Below are positions 44,565 to 57,580 of a DNA stretch of 64,000 nucleotides, piece by piece. The position numbers and the translations under genes are program-made. The notes under the pieces are model-generated. The model was given only the letters and a program-made list of their open reading frames with translations. It had not been told where the DNA came from and made no database searches. Within the stretch, counting starts at the first letter, position 1. Each line of letters starts with the position of its first letter. The stretch is from Uranotaenia lowii. Lineage: Eukaryota > Arthropoda > Insecta > Diptera > Culicidae. The stretch spans positions 52,806,490 to 52,870,489 of the forward strand of contig NC_073691.1 in assembly GCF_029784155.1 (NCBI RefSeq). Reading direction: 5' to 3'.

Positions 44565-45655
44565 CATAGATATGGATTGGATAACGATCCAAAATCAGGA
44601 TCCGGACAAGGATCCTGGATCAGTCCCATAAAAAACATATTAGTCTTTGGTGGGGTTTCCAATGTGCCTGATTTTTGGAGACCCAATGAGCCAGATTTTC
44701 CCTGATTATTGTAAATATAACGGAAAAAGGGTTGTACGCAACAACATGAAAGACATTGGTGGAGATCAAAATGTGAATTGACGACCAAAAAAGTCCTCAC
44801 CTCGACCGAGATTTCTGTTAAACCATACATCCTGATTTTTATTACTCAGGTTCCTGAATTTTGATAAAAAAATATGTTAGCAACCCTGGTCTTTGGGATA
44901 AATGTCCAGGATCATAATCAGGATTTTCTATCCAGGGTCAGAATTAAAATTAGTTTTAAGGATCAACATTACGATCAGGGATCAGGATCCAGGATCGTGT
45001 TTTAGGATCAGGCACTATCATGCGAATGTGGGTATTGTTTTTAAAATGCAAGACCTAGACGACAGATCAGGACTCACAATCCGGTATTCTAGATCACTCT
45101 CAGAGTTCAGTATCCAGATCCAAGATAAGCATCATGACCTGTGCGGGTGATCCGGGATCAGGATTCAATATTCTGGACCAAGATTTAGGATCAGAATCCT
45201 GATCAACGTCCACGATTCAGAATCAGAGTCAGATGTCAAGATTACGATTCATGGTTTACTAATATCTAAGGTTAAGAATCACGATCAGAGCTCAATATCA
45301 AGATTCCAGAATCACATCAGGGTCCAGGATTCTGAATGAGAGTTGGGAGTCAAGATGTATAAAGAGTCAGGATCTAGGGTTCAAAATCTGGGATCAAGAT
45401 CTAGATTAAAATCCTGAACTTGGGACCAAGATCAGGATTCCTGAAGATTTTTAACTAAAGATCAGAATCTGAGAAAAGCATCAGGATTGAAATCAGAAAC
45501 CGGAATAATCGGGAATGTGTGCAGAATCAGGATCAGGATCCGGAATCCAGGTTCAGAACAATAATAATTATTATAATTATTATTATTATATCATATTAGT
45601 ATATATTATATAAATATTCTATTATATTATAATTATTATAGAATAATGATAAGGG
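44565..45655 (+). repeat. cryptic GGATCAGGATC-like repeat and AT palindrome
   Basis: GATC-containing words (AGGATCAGGATC, CAGGATCC, AAGATCAGG, AGAATCAGG) recur irregularly, densest from 44890 to 45560. The last 100 bp (about 45560-45650) are almost pure A/T with TTATTATTATA-like palindromes. No exact period. The 82- and 88-codon frames are by-products. Confidence 0.7.
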
Positions 45656-45659
45656 TGTA

Positions 45660-46655
45660 GGATCAGGATCGAAGTCCAGAATGAGAATCTAAAATTGTAT
45701 TCTGGTTTAAGGATTCGAAATAAAAGGAAGAAAGTTCTGTGTAGTCAAATAAAAATCAGTTCCAAATCTTTCGAATTTTGGAAAGTATTTTCTGAAGGTT
45801 ATTGTAAATATATTCTTCATTCATTATATTTCTATCTTTCTGTTATGAATTATTGTTTGAAGTGCAAAGGAACAATACGAAAAAACATCATCTTCATATG
45901 GTTTGCAAAATAAAACTTACAATTGTAATTGAACTAGTTAACAAAATTTAAAAAAAATTAACAATGGACTTGATTGACTGACCAATATTTTAAATGTTAA
46001 ATTAAAAAAATCCTAGTAAGACAGAATACAACTACAGAATCAAAAATTAAAAATCAAAAATTTCATAAATCAAATACTTGACACTAATTCCAAAACGTTG
46101 GAAAAGTGTCACAAATAAACAAAAAAGAAAACAAAAGAATAAAATTTAAAAAAAAAAACTAAATAACGATGGAGAATTATAAAAAAAAAAACGATTATGA
46201 CAAGAAAAAAAACATTATAAACATAACAAGAAAAGTGCTTAATGCATCGAAAACATGATAAGATAAATTTAAAAATGACTAAAAATAGTCGAATAAAATG
46301 ATAATAAAAATAATAATAATAGTTTTTTTGTATTATAAACTGGATGAAAAAGATGAGAAAAAAACCTTTCAACTTTGACAACATAGCGAAACTTATCAGA
46401 AAATTTCGATTTAATTTAATGTATTTAAAGTAGACTGCAAAAAAAAGACCATATAAATATATTTTAATTTACAGTTAAATCAACTATATTTGTATAGTTG
46501 AATCTACTTTATTTACAGTTAAATTAACAATGCCAGTTTACTTGAATCATCTACAGTACCGTTCATAATTGTATAGAAATTGGAATCACGCGCACTGTCA
46601 CTTCGACTTTGAACTTCCATAACTTTTTACTCTGATGATAATTTTTGATCAAATT
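45660..46655. other. AT-rich non-coding, nothing recognised
   Basis: Very A/T-rich. The 91-codon Phe/Tyr-rich frame at 46109-46384 reflects composition only. A pair of TTTACAGTTAAAT words lies near 46470 and 46510. Confidence 0.45.
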
Positions 46656-46659
46656 TTTT

Positions 46660-46990
46660 GCGTTAGATAGATCAACTATCACACTATTATATCACAAAAT
46701 TTGAGCTTTCTGGTACGAAAAATAGGTTTATGATTATTTCAGAACCCTCCCTTGTTCCAGTGAGATACGGGAAGTAAAGAGGGGGGCTTTCATGCCTTTT
46801 TAATTACATAACATGAAAACTATTCGAGCAGCTGAAGTCAAATTTGGCTTGGAAGGGTATTTGGGTACGATAAATACGATAAATAGTTCTTTAAATATTT
46901 GGTACCCCTCCCTCCTTCAGCGAAGAGATTGAAAGTGAGGAGGGGGCTCCTTTACAATTTTCAGCATTACTGGAAATCTAAGAGCACCTG
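46660..46990 (+). repeat. family B tandem units
   Basis: Two or so diverged units with ACCCCTCCCTCCTTC, GAGGGGGCTCCTTTACA and TCAAATTTGGCTTGG-type blocks, matching the arrays at 48.0 and 63.0 kb. Confidence 0.5.
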
Positions 46991-48044
46991 CAACGGTTCA
47001 GGTGTAAAAATTGGTTTTAAGTATGTATACCAGTTTGAGCACAATTTGGAATTTTTTAATCGGTTAAAACACCCACTCCCCACCGGTATAGGAGCAAATT
47101 TAAAACGGAAACACTTTCATTGCAGACACTCAATAATTGAGAAGAAAAAAACCCATTTTATTAGGAAAATTGCATAAGTTTTGAGTTTCACGGTTAATTG
47201 TCTTAAAATTAATTCTACGAATTTTCTTTTTGACAGAGCAATGATTTAAACTATTCTAACAGGATTTCATTAATTTAAAAGCAAAAATGACTACACAACG
47301 AGGAAAAAAGGTCAATTGAAACAATTCAAAATTCAATCCAATTGCTTTGAATCAATGGAATAAGGTTTTGTTAAAATGAAATGAAAAAGCAATTTTTTTT
47401 TCAAGTTATTGCTGACATTGATAAAGGAAATGAGAAATGTTTATCCAAAGTCAAAGGAAATTTTCCTTTGATTTGTCGACATTTTTGTTAGACAAAATCT
47501 TGTTTCACTTTGTAAATTTATGTATGGATACAGAAAAATATGCTCCTATTGACGAAAACTCCGAGCAATTTATACGAAACTAAAAATTTCACAATAGCTC
47601 AAATAAAACAAAAATTATAGAACAAATAATAAATATTTATTTTACCTCATCGAAAAAGTATTAAAATTTTCTTTTCGTTTATTTTTTTTAAATTTTGGAA
47701 CGCTGACTGGACTCACTAATTCGTCGAGCCCAAATGAAAAGGTTTTTATTTAATTATATTAAATCGAGAATAATGTGACATCTATTATTTATACTTGATA
47801 TGGTTTTTATTAACATCTAATCTTAATTTATGTTACGTATAGGCTGGTTGAAGCGAAAAAAACATTCAAATAATATCTCAAAAATAAACTATTATCACAC
47901 TCAGGCGTATAACTGATGGGAATTTTGAAATCGATAACTGTGCTAAAACAGCGATTTACACCATCGGTGCCAGCCGGACTGTTTTAGCGTGGTCGAAAAC
48001 CGTGTTTTGCATCTACCGTTGGGACAGCCCTAATAGAGCAAATG
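46991..48044. other. AT-rich non-coding, nothing recognised
   Basis: 47930-48020 contains CTAAAACAGCG and an inverted CTGTTTTAGCG, a possible small palindrome of about 60 bp, in a locally GC-richer patch. Otherwise nothing. Confidence 0.4.
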
Positions 48045-48540
48045 GAATCAATTTTTGGAATCAGCTCTTCCCGTGAAAAAAATGTAAAAAGGGGAAAGGG
48101 GGTCTCTCATACATTTTTTTTAAAATTTCGATAAAAAATCGAGAAAATGGAATCAAATTAGCATGGGAGCATATTTGTGAACAGACAATGTTTCTTTGAT
48201 GGTTTGAAACCCCCTTCTCTTGTCAGAGGAGAGATATAAAGTTGGGAGAGGGTCACCCATTTATTGAATAACTTGGAACTTATCGAGAATGGAACCATAT
48301 ATGACATGGGATCGTATTTGTATACAAGAAGTATTTTTCTGATGTCATCAGATCCCTCCCTCCTTCCATTAGGGATATAGGAATGGGGGAGGGGCTCACT
48401 CTCACAATTAATATAATAATTCTAGAACGAATAGGTAAAATAAGTGTCCCGTGACGTTATTTTGTTACGAAAAATGTCTCTATGATAGTTAGAGACCCTC
48501 TCCACATTAAAAAGGGACAGGAAGGATTCCATAGATAAAA
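48045..48540 (+). repeat. family B tandem array, about 142-bp units
   Basis: Units marked by GGAATCAA at about 48046 and 48149 and GGAACCATA at 48291, each with a CCCTCCC/GGAGAGATATA block and GGGAGGGGCTC. Diverged. It ends 25 bp before the hAT-type element. Confidence 0.55.
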
Positions 48541-48564
48541 AATATAATTCGGCATGAATAATAC

Positions 48565-49679
48565 TAGAGATGTACCGAATAGTGGTATTCGGCGAACGGC
48601 CGAATACCGAATATTGACCTTTTCAACTATTCGGCCAAACGAATATTCGGCCGAATATTCGGCCGAATATTCGGTCGATATCGAGTTTTTAATGAAAAAA
48701 ACTTAAACGATTATTTCAATGTTCTCTATTTCGTCCATGTTAATACCCCTCATGTTTTTAATCGATTATTTTCAACCAGATGATATTATCGGATGATGTA
48801 TTTCAAGATATTTTTTAAGTAGGTGTCCTTCAAATTTTTAAAATGTCACCCATAACTAAAAGACACCAGATGACTCGTCGCTTCTAGGGTGTTTATCTCC
48901 AAAGAGATTGCGTTTCTGTGAAATCTGGGATAGAACATGTCGAAACAGATGCAAACTATTTGAAATCACTTCTCTGATATTATATTAGATTAAGGTCGAA
49001 TTTGAGAAAGATATTTCCAAAATAGTTGTTGAAAATATAGATGATCTTTAACCTTGAGCATACCATACTTCCAACCACACGCATCCACACGGCCAGGCAT
49101 TCATTTGAAAAAAAAGGGCAAAATTTATGCATATTTTGAAATTTTTGAAAAATCCTTATTGAACACAAAATGTTAAAAAATATAAAGTTTTTAATTTGAT
49201 TTATCAAATAATCTGAAAAAAACTGAACAAATCTCGGAAAGTTTTAAACAATATCTAGACATCCCGTCCAGATTTGACTTGTCTTGATTATTTACTGGAT
49301 TTATGGGCAAGCCGGAAAATATCCAGAAAATCTGGAATAAACTATAATCAAAGTATAAAGCGATACCGTTCAGCATTCTTCTGTACGACCTACAGTGAAA
49401 GATACGCGGATACACCTTAGATTTTTTGCTAAAACACTTTTTTTTTTTAAATAACCCATTAAAGTCATTCTTCCTCATAACTGCTGAAACCCTAAATTTT
49501 CAATGATAGTGTAGCTTTTACAACATTACTTATGGATATTTAATAAATTATCAAAAATTTTTTGAAAAATTTACAATTCTGTAGTAGATATTCGGCCTAT
49601 TCGGCCTATTCGGCCTAACGGTTTTTCGGCGGTATTCGGCGCCGAATATTCGGCCAACCGAATATTCGGTACATCTCTA
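48565..49679. mobile_element. non-autonomous hAT-type element with 8-bp TSD
   Basis: Terminal inverted repeats TAGAGATGTACCGAATA and TATTCGGTACATCTCTA are flanked by the perfect 8-bp duplication AATAATAC (48557-48564 and 49680-49687). The subterminal regions repeat TATTCGGCCGAATA many times (48600-48680, 49590-49670). An 8-bp duplication and a TAG-type end fit the hAT superfamily. The 1,115-bp body has no transposase, only two short minus-strand frames. Confidence 0.85.
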
Positions 49680-50540
49680 AATAATACACTTATGAATCAA
49701 AGAAATCCAGAGTCATTGAAAGAATTAAAACAATCATTTAAAAAAATAATTAAGTGCAATTTTATTTTAGAGAAACATATGAATGATTTTGGAGCTTAAT
49801 TTAAAATTTTGTGCAAATAAACGAAAAGTTAAATAGCTATCACAAATTTCAATAATTTTTAGAAGGTGTAGCAAAGCACAATATATGTATAAAAATGAAT
49901 GTTTGTCTGTCTGTTCCCTATAGACTCGGAAACTACTGAACCAGTCGTTGTGAAAAATGGTATATGAGGGTTTTTGGGGCCGGAGATGGCTCTTAAAATA
50001 CTTTCAAACGGCTAAGACCTAAAATGAGGAAGCTCCCATACAAAATTGATAAAAATAAGACATAATTCGAACAATTTTTGTAAACAAATGAACTGATCAA
50101 CTCAAGAAACTTGGTGTGTAGCCGTTTTCATGACTGGCAATGGTTTTTTAAATACTTTCAAACCCCTTCGAATCCAAAAAAGGAAGGCTTCCATACAAAA
50201 TAAACAAAAATTTGACACAATTCGAACAATTTTCGTAAACTACTGAACTGATCAACGTGAAATTTCATGTGTAGCCATTTTCGAGACCGGGAATGGTCTC
50301 TATAATACTTTCAAACCCCTCCCAAAAAAAATAAGTCTACAGAAGTACTACACAAGTCAAACCATTTTTGGAAACTTCTGAACCGATCAACATGAAATTT
50401 TTTGTGAAGCCGTTTTCGAGCCCAAGAATGGTGTTTGTTTCAAACCCCTTCATATTCGAAAGGGGAGGCTCTCATACAAAATTAATAAAAATTTGACAAT
50501 ATTTTTTAATAATTGTTATTTCAATTTATCGGCCTTATCA

Positions 50541-51200
50541 GTGAAAAGTGATGTATTTTTTAGTAGGGACATCTCAAGATTATGGAATTTTATAGATGGG
50601 TAGACGTTAGACGAACGATAGACTGGGACCAGGTGAAGACGCTGGCTCCGGATCGTCAACAGTGGAGGTCTTTTACCACGGCCCTATGCACCGGAAGATC
50701 GGCGCGGGATCATTAAGTAAGTAAGTAAGTAAGTAAAGAACGTTAAATGAAATGAAAGATGGTGAAAATGAGCGGGTAGAATTTATCACATATCAAATTT
50801 TTGTTCCGCACGGGCCAACTACTATGAAGTGGTAGATACAGATAGAGTTGCATCTACCACTACATATTAGTAGGCCATGCGTGGTTCGCCCCACAAGCGG
50901 GAAAATTTGTTGTGCGAATGAATAAAAATAATGATATGTGATCGCTCAGATAAGTTCACTTTAACTCAGAAACTCATCTATCGATGCAAAGTCTTCTCAG
51001 TTCGTTATCATCGCGTTTGTTACAGCCGGGGTTTGGTTTCGAAACGGTACGGTCGAGAGTCTAATAGTGAACTACCACCGATGCTATGATGTCGTGTTTT
51101 TTTATTTCCTTTTTTTTGCATTCATTTCATCAAACGTTCTATCCATCTATAAAATTTCAAAATCTTAAGATGTCCCTACTCAAAAGGGCATCACTTTTAC
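50541..51200. mobile_element. TIR element nested in family A copy
   Basis: 50541-50612 and 51131-51200 are inverse copies (GTAGGGACATCT.AAGATT, AATTTTATAGATGG.TAGA). The centre includes an RTE fragment and a GGTAGATACAG / CATCTACCACT inverted pair. No transposase frame. The TIR ends are defined only by alignment. Confidence 0.65.
50621..50736 (+). mobile_element. 5'-truncated RTE 3' end with TAAG tail
   Basis: About 95 bp that differ at one base from the 3' end of the full-length element, followed by ...CATTAAGTAAGTAAG. Severe 5' truncation is usual for target-primed insertion. Its coding frame stays open to the TAA at the head of the tail. Confidence 0.92.
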
Positions 51201-51400
51201 GGTGTTTAATCTCTTCATATTTATTTTAAAATTTTTGATGGATTATTGTTAAAAATTGATAAACGTAAGCGTTCTGACTTAATGAGACAATCTATTGAAC
51301 CGACAAACAAGTTTAAACCAAATTGGATGAAATTTTGTATTGATAGACGCCTCCCATTTTAATGGAAGAAGACCCTCATATTCAATAAATGTAACAAACA

Positions 51401-54400
51401 TATTATAAACAAAAACAATGTATTAGTATTGAGGACTTTAGTCTCTGAGTGTTATTGTATTGTAGATCCTAGATAGTTTAATATAGGCGGAATATTGTTG
51501 GAAAAACTATACTTTTTTCTTCGTGTAGAAAAATTTCGATTTAATTCAGGGTTTTATTCAAAGTACCTTTTTGTAGTTTTTGTGGCAGAACATGAACGCA
51601 TATTTCTTTTAGATGGTGTGACAGATCACATACTTCTGGAAGGATACAATTTGAATTCAGACTTTATGTTCCTAAAACTGTTTCACCCACCTTAGGTGGA
51701 ATCGGAAAAGCCATTCATCGAGAGCTGGTGATTAATTCAAATGAATAACCACCGTGATTAGGATCTAGTATCTGCACTTGAAGCTGACCTATGTGGGTGG
51801 ATCCGTCAGGGTGCAAAAATTTGCATTCCCTTTACACGGGAAAAAAACAAACCACAGGTTGTTTACCGAGGATAAAACCATTGGCCTGAGGTGCGAAGTG
51901 CGATAATAAAAATGTAGGTACCTATTGTATGTTAGAATCAACCATTTGAACTGGCGCTTCAGTGGTTTTGAATTTTAACTTCATTAAGCTTTTATCATTC
52001 AGATAAACTGTGATTGCAGCCTGTTATCATTGAAAGGATTGTTTCTGTTATGCATGAACTGAAAACTAAAAGAACAGTAAATCAAAACAAACAAAAAATT
52101 GTGATGCTTTTAATCAAGTCCTTTAACGAATTCCAATGAACTTCGAAATGGGAAATTCCAAAACATACCCACATTTAATCATCGTTAAATCAAAGTTTGG
52201 AATCGCTTCTTTTACGAAACCCATCGAGATCTCCCCAAAGCGGGAAGACACGTCCCATAACTATGGAACGATCCCGAGAGACAGGGAAATTCCAATCCAG
52301 TATTTTATTTCCCCATCCCCTTTTAGCATTTAAAAACAACTCTTCGGAAGCACGTTTTACAGGTGTGTCTCCTCCACCGCTTTGCCGTTTGCTTTTTTTT
52401 TTTGCTTCCATCGTTCCATCCGATCCGAGGCGTTTGTTTATCGTAAAATGGTTGCTTCTAACTAAGGTACAAAAATGCGTCAATAGCTGATGCAGAAATG
52501 TGCGAACTGTTTTACATCGACATCTTGCAAACAGGTCTTCTGGATGGGTCGATTAGTAAGTTCTAGTTTGATGCATTTTTATAGAACCACTTGGTTTGGA
52601 ATGGGCCAGAGAGGAAAAATTCTTTCGAGGTAATGCAATGTTGAAGAAGAATCAGGTTTACGATTCTCACCATATTTTATGGTCAGCTCATTGTGGGCAA
52701 GTTTACTTTTATAAACTCTACTTCTACATTATACTTAAAATATTTTTTTATGTAAGTATACCTGCTAATTCTTTGAACGTTGAAGTGCATGATCTAACTG
52801 TATATCACACAAAATGTTAACTGAATTCAAATAATGCAAATCACGACTGCACAGAATAAACGATCAAACGAAACTCGTCCGGCTTAAAGCGGAAGGGAAG
52901 CAAGTTGGTTAATGTGAACTGCGACTAGAATGAACTACGCAATTGATGAGTCTCTTTTCTAGACGAATGCTATTTTAGTTCGAAAATTATTCGAACTATA
53001 ACGGCGAGTTAACTCCTATGTTTCGCCTTAAAAATTTTAAGTATTTATCAAACGAGAATTAAATTTATTGTACGATTCAAGATTTTCCAATATGGACTCA
53101 TTATTGAAACTGTGAGTTCGATCATTTAAAATAGTCTTATTTACTGTCGCGGATCTCTTCAAAAAAATTTCAATCGAAATCGACGCGCCCTACTAATTGC
53201 AAGTCGGATAGTTGAAACGGGTATCACAATTGAACCGGTTGGAGCACGCATTTGCCTACTCGCATTTTATAGTAATGTGATAAGCTTCATAAGTTTACTG
53301 TTAATAACACTGGGCAAAAAACTTCATGGGTTATCGATCACTAGATGATAACTGTTTTAAACTAAACGCTGCGCTGTTAGAAGCTAAACGTTTCACATAA
53401 AGATAATTACCTCTGAAATTTTTTTATGATCATGACCACAACAATACTAAAAAATTGGGGTGAAAACAGTACTTTCCAAACAATGATTCGTCAAAACTGT
53501 TTAAGTCACACCAGATAAATTTGAACAAAAAAGTTAAAAATCAGCTACGTTTGAAAATTCGTCCAAAATATTATGTTTCGTATTTTGAAAATCTAAAGAT
53601 GCGAAAATGTGCCAAATTACCTTAACTTCTCAATGCTTTTATTAAAAATTTATTTGGTGTGACTTTAACTCTGTTTACGGTTCATTGGTTGAAAAGTACG
53701 GTTCTTATACTACTTTTTTTACATTTTTTGTGATCATGAATGACCATGAAAAATTTAAAAAAAATTGAAAAATTTAAAAAATGAGCATCCCGTAGCTGAT
53801 GTACAGTCTTTTTTCTTAAGCACGTTTTTCCGGATATTTTTTCTTTAGACTTTGAATAACGGAAAACATAAGTGTTGTAGGTGGATATTGTCTGAGTAAC
53901 ATATTTGAGTTGAGATCCAAAACTATAAATTTTGTAAAAATCGGTTGAGGAACAAGAGCGATAGAGCGGTTTTAAGCGACACTCAAGAACTGGTTTGGGC
54001 TTTATTTCGTGGGCCGTGGGTTTTCAGGGTGCGTCCATAAAAAAACAATGACACAAAAGTGAAGATTTCAAGAATTCATTGAGTTTACCCGAAAATTTAA
54101 TTTTTTTCGGATGCACCCTAATAAAGTTACAAGCGGCCAAACTTCCAATAGTGTCACATTGATACTCAAGAGCGGATTAGGGGTAAATATGTAGGGGGAA
54201 AATGTCTACTACTGGGCACTTCAGGTTTTTTAGCAATAATTTCAAAAAATGTATTTTTGTAAATATTGGTTCCTGTACTGATTTGAAGAGTATTAATAAT
54301 GACCACTAAGCTATACTATAAAAAATATGAATTTACAACATAGTCATGTGGTTAGAGAAATCATTTTATGTTAGTTTTCACTCATTTCCAAAAGTGTTGT

Positions 54401-54948
54401 CGATGGCCGACACTACAAATTACTTCACCAAATCAGGCTTACTGATATTCTAGGGTTGCCATACGTCCCGCGAAAGCAGGTCCCGCTTTTTTGTTGAATG
54501 TCCCGCTGTCCAGCTTTTTCTTCAAAATGTTTCGCTTTTTTTGGAAAATCTTCAGAAAGTTAACTGACTAGCACTGGAAAAAATTAAACTTTAGTCACAC
54601 TTTAGATTCTGTGATGAGCAGCAAAATCTTTCAAATACGTTTTTTTCTCAAAATAACCAGCCTTTTTCATAGTTTATAAGACAGTACTGAACAACCCTAA
54701 AGCTTAGCATTACAGAAAGTTTATGATTCAGTTAAGTGCTCTTGAAGCACATACAACCAATTTATGAAGAGAATATTTTCAAAGTTGCTTCCAAATTAAA
54801 TGCTTATTTATAGAATTAAAGAGAAGATTTTTTCGACGGAATCTTAATTAATTTATGTTTTACACCACCTTTCAATTGTCCAAAGTATATACAGATGGAA
54901 GTTTTCTGGAGTTTTCAATTTTTTAAACAATTTGGCAATAAAATAAGC
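51401..54948. other. non-coding; no gene recognised
   Basis: 52190-52490 is less AT-rich with two overlapping 97-codon frames on opposite strands. Neither resembles a protein family and one is probably a shadow of the other, if either is real. 54450-54540 has ATACGTCCCGCGAAAGCAGGTCCCGC with repeated TCCCGC words, typical of repeat debris. Confidence 0.4.
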
Positions 54949-55166
54949 AGATCCCAGCAACGTTATTCAATCCGTGTGGAGCGCATCTCTCAGATTTGAG
55001 CTTTTTTGGCAGATTTAAGCTTTTTTCCTCAGATTTAAGCTTTCATATCCTATGCTCTCAAGGCAAAAAAGCTTAAATCTGAGGAAAAAAAGCTTAAAAA
55101 CGAGATTCACCAGGAAGATGTTGGTCACACGATACATAGACAAATCGTGAAACGTTGCCGGGATCT
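54949..55166. repeat. long imperfect inverted repeat (hairpin)
   Basis: Outer arms AGATCCCAGCAACGTT (54949) and AACGTTGCCGGGATCT (inverse, to 55166). Inner arms built on AGCTTTTTTCCTCAGATTTAAGC and its inverse form a nearly perfect stem of about 28 bp (55016-55043 with 55065-55097) around a 21-nt loop. Confidence 0.7.
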
Positions 55167-57580
55167 AAAAATAAGCTCTTTAGGTGCAGAGAACTCATAT
55201 GACCCAAAAACTGTTTCAGAAGGGATCTGGAAGGGTACAATTTAGGAAATCCTACTTGGCAGATAGGATTTAAAACTTCCAACATAAAACAATCTCACCA
55301 AAATCCTTCGTTAACGACCACAAACCTGACAAATATATCTTAAACTCGTTGTTGGGGTTTAATGCTGTTGCATTTTATCGCAAAAACAAAAAAAAATTCA
55401 ATACTCCATTAAAACTTTATTTCTCAAAGACATGAATGTGTTCAGAATAATATTATTTTTTCTATTTGAGATTGAAGAATTGAAAAAATTGTAATTTTTT
55501 TTCGAGCACAAACGTATAACGTTAAAAAAAATACGAATTTTCATCATATTCGGACATCTGGAAAACAAGTTACCCCACCTGACCCCACTTTCATTCCTAC
55601 TCAAACATTTAAATGGAAATCGAAGCTGTCCAACAAAAAAAAACTAGTTGAAACTTTTTGCCAATTCAAAAGTTATTCACATTTTAGTGAAACATGTTTT
55701 TGGACCATTTTCGAACTTTTGAAATTGCTTTTGATAATGTTTTTGCCAGAAAAATTTGAAATCAATTGAATTTGAAATTCGGCCCATTTATTTTTTTTTT
55801 TTTTGAAAATTTATTTTCCTCCTAATAATATTGAGAAAACTATTTCGGTATTTTTTAATTTTTTTTTACGAACAGACAAGCAGATATGATTCTTTGGAAT
55901 ATAAATTTTCTATAACCTTCTTTTTTCGGTTAGATGCTTAGTATCTGCTAACTAACTCAATTTTTTATTCAACATTTTTTTTTCAAAATGCATCGGAGAT
56001 GAGATTTAACGTCCAACTTATCCAAGTTATACATAAATTTTACATTTAATTTGTATGGAAGCATAGTTTCATCGAGGCAATGAGTTCTAAGTCATGATCA
56101 AAACGATTTGTCGTAGGTACCTCGAAATCATCAGAGGTCGAAATGTAGAAATTTGGTACCATTTCTATGAAATCTCCTTCTTCCAGAAAAGAGATGGGTC
56201 TCAAACTAGCAGTAAAATAACATGTATTTTTTCCAGGATTTTAAGCGTCTACGGCTTATTCATCCCCTGAGCAACCAAAAAGCGCCGTCGTAGTGAACTA
56301 TGTAACAATGATTTTCGGTTCTGTTTGTGATGCCTAGGGTTTTTTGTTGATTTTCTCGATATTCATTCATTGTTTACTTCAGAAATCATTCGCTTAGCAA
56401 CTGAATCAATTCGTTCGCGAGTTGATTGAGCGTGATGCAAATCAACCTTACTGAATATGATCCCAAATTTATTCCCAGACTCAGCCCCTTAGGGTAGCAT
56501 GCAACTAAGAGGGACTTCCCAGGATGAAAACTGAGACCCATATTTGATAAACAATTATCACACCTTGAGAGGAAAATAAGCCGTAAATTTGGTTTCTAGC
56601 TAGCCCCCCTTTGCGTTCCTAGAATTTAATCGTTTTGCTTCATGAAACATTCGTGGCGAAGCATGATCGTCAGCGAATTCAGAAGACGTCGAATGATCCG
56701 ACGCTGTCTTCGCACAGTTTTTAATTTGGCGCGAATAATGATTATTTGATGGTTGTCTGGTAGTAACCCAGTAAATAACTGATAACCAAAGAGGGGCAGA
56801 AAAACCAACTAGTGAAAAGCGTCGTGAAAAGAAAACAGACTATCTATGTTGAGGAGCTAAACCGTTGGTAACTAGGATCGGAGTAAAAAATCATTCTGAT
56901 CGAAGATCAGCGACCTGGCACCACAGTTGCCACCAATGGCACAAAAACGAATGACACAAAAACGAATGAATACTGAACATTCTATGAAGCCTTTCATACA
57001 AGTTTTTTCAACAAACCAGAGACAACCATCCCAAGTAACCAGAAGTCCCTTAAAAAGGGTCCATAGAAGCTTAGTTGGGGTTCGTTTCTGTCTGAAGCGA
57101 ATGCTAAATAATCAGCCCAAAATTAAAGTTCTTGAAGCTACTTTGAAGTTCGTTTAAGTAGCTGAAGAGGTTGTTATTCAGCCTCTAAGAAAATGTCAAA
57201 AAACTTCAACGCACCGAGAAAAAATCCGGTTGACAGATTGCTCTGATAACCAGATGACAGATTGCTAGATTGCCGGTCTATCATGGTCTATCTCATTGAT
57301 TTTAGTTAATTAGTTTTGATTACAAAAGCTACTTACGCTTAGAGGTTTGATCCGCTGCTCTCTAGGCTACAATGAAAATCACCAGCCTCTCGACCAAATC
57401 CAGCAATAGTTCATTGCCACTGTAACAATAAGTACTTAAACTTATAAGTTTAATGTCATTATAATGTCAGTTGAGATTTTTTAATTGGTTGGCCCATAGA
57501 TTGCTTCGTTGCAAGGACTTTCAGTACACTTAATAAATGATAACAAAAATATTCATCAACAAAAATTTATTCGAATTTAA
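55167..57580. other. non-coding; nothing recognised
   Basis: Mixed composition, frames under 80 codons, no repeats I could match. Confidence 0.4.

Larger units (their letters stand above)
49881..51400 (+). repeat. family A element with nested insertions
   Basis: Leader TATAAAAATGAATG plus GTCTGTCTGTTCCCTATAGACTCGG, then tandem units at about 49932, 50084, 50239 and 50374 (period about 152-155, last about 135). The alignment with the 31.1-kb copy breaks at about 50540 and resumes at about 51220 (AAAAATTGATAAACGTAAG). The gap holds a TIR element that itself holds an RTE fragment. Confidence 0.65.

Noticed and set aside
52190..52490. Two 97-codon frames on opposite strands
   Set aside because: Overlapping frames on both strands with low-complexity stretches and no family resemblance.
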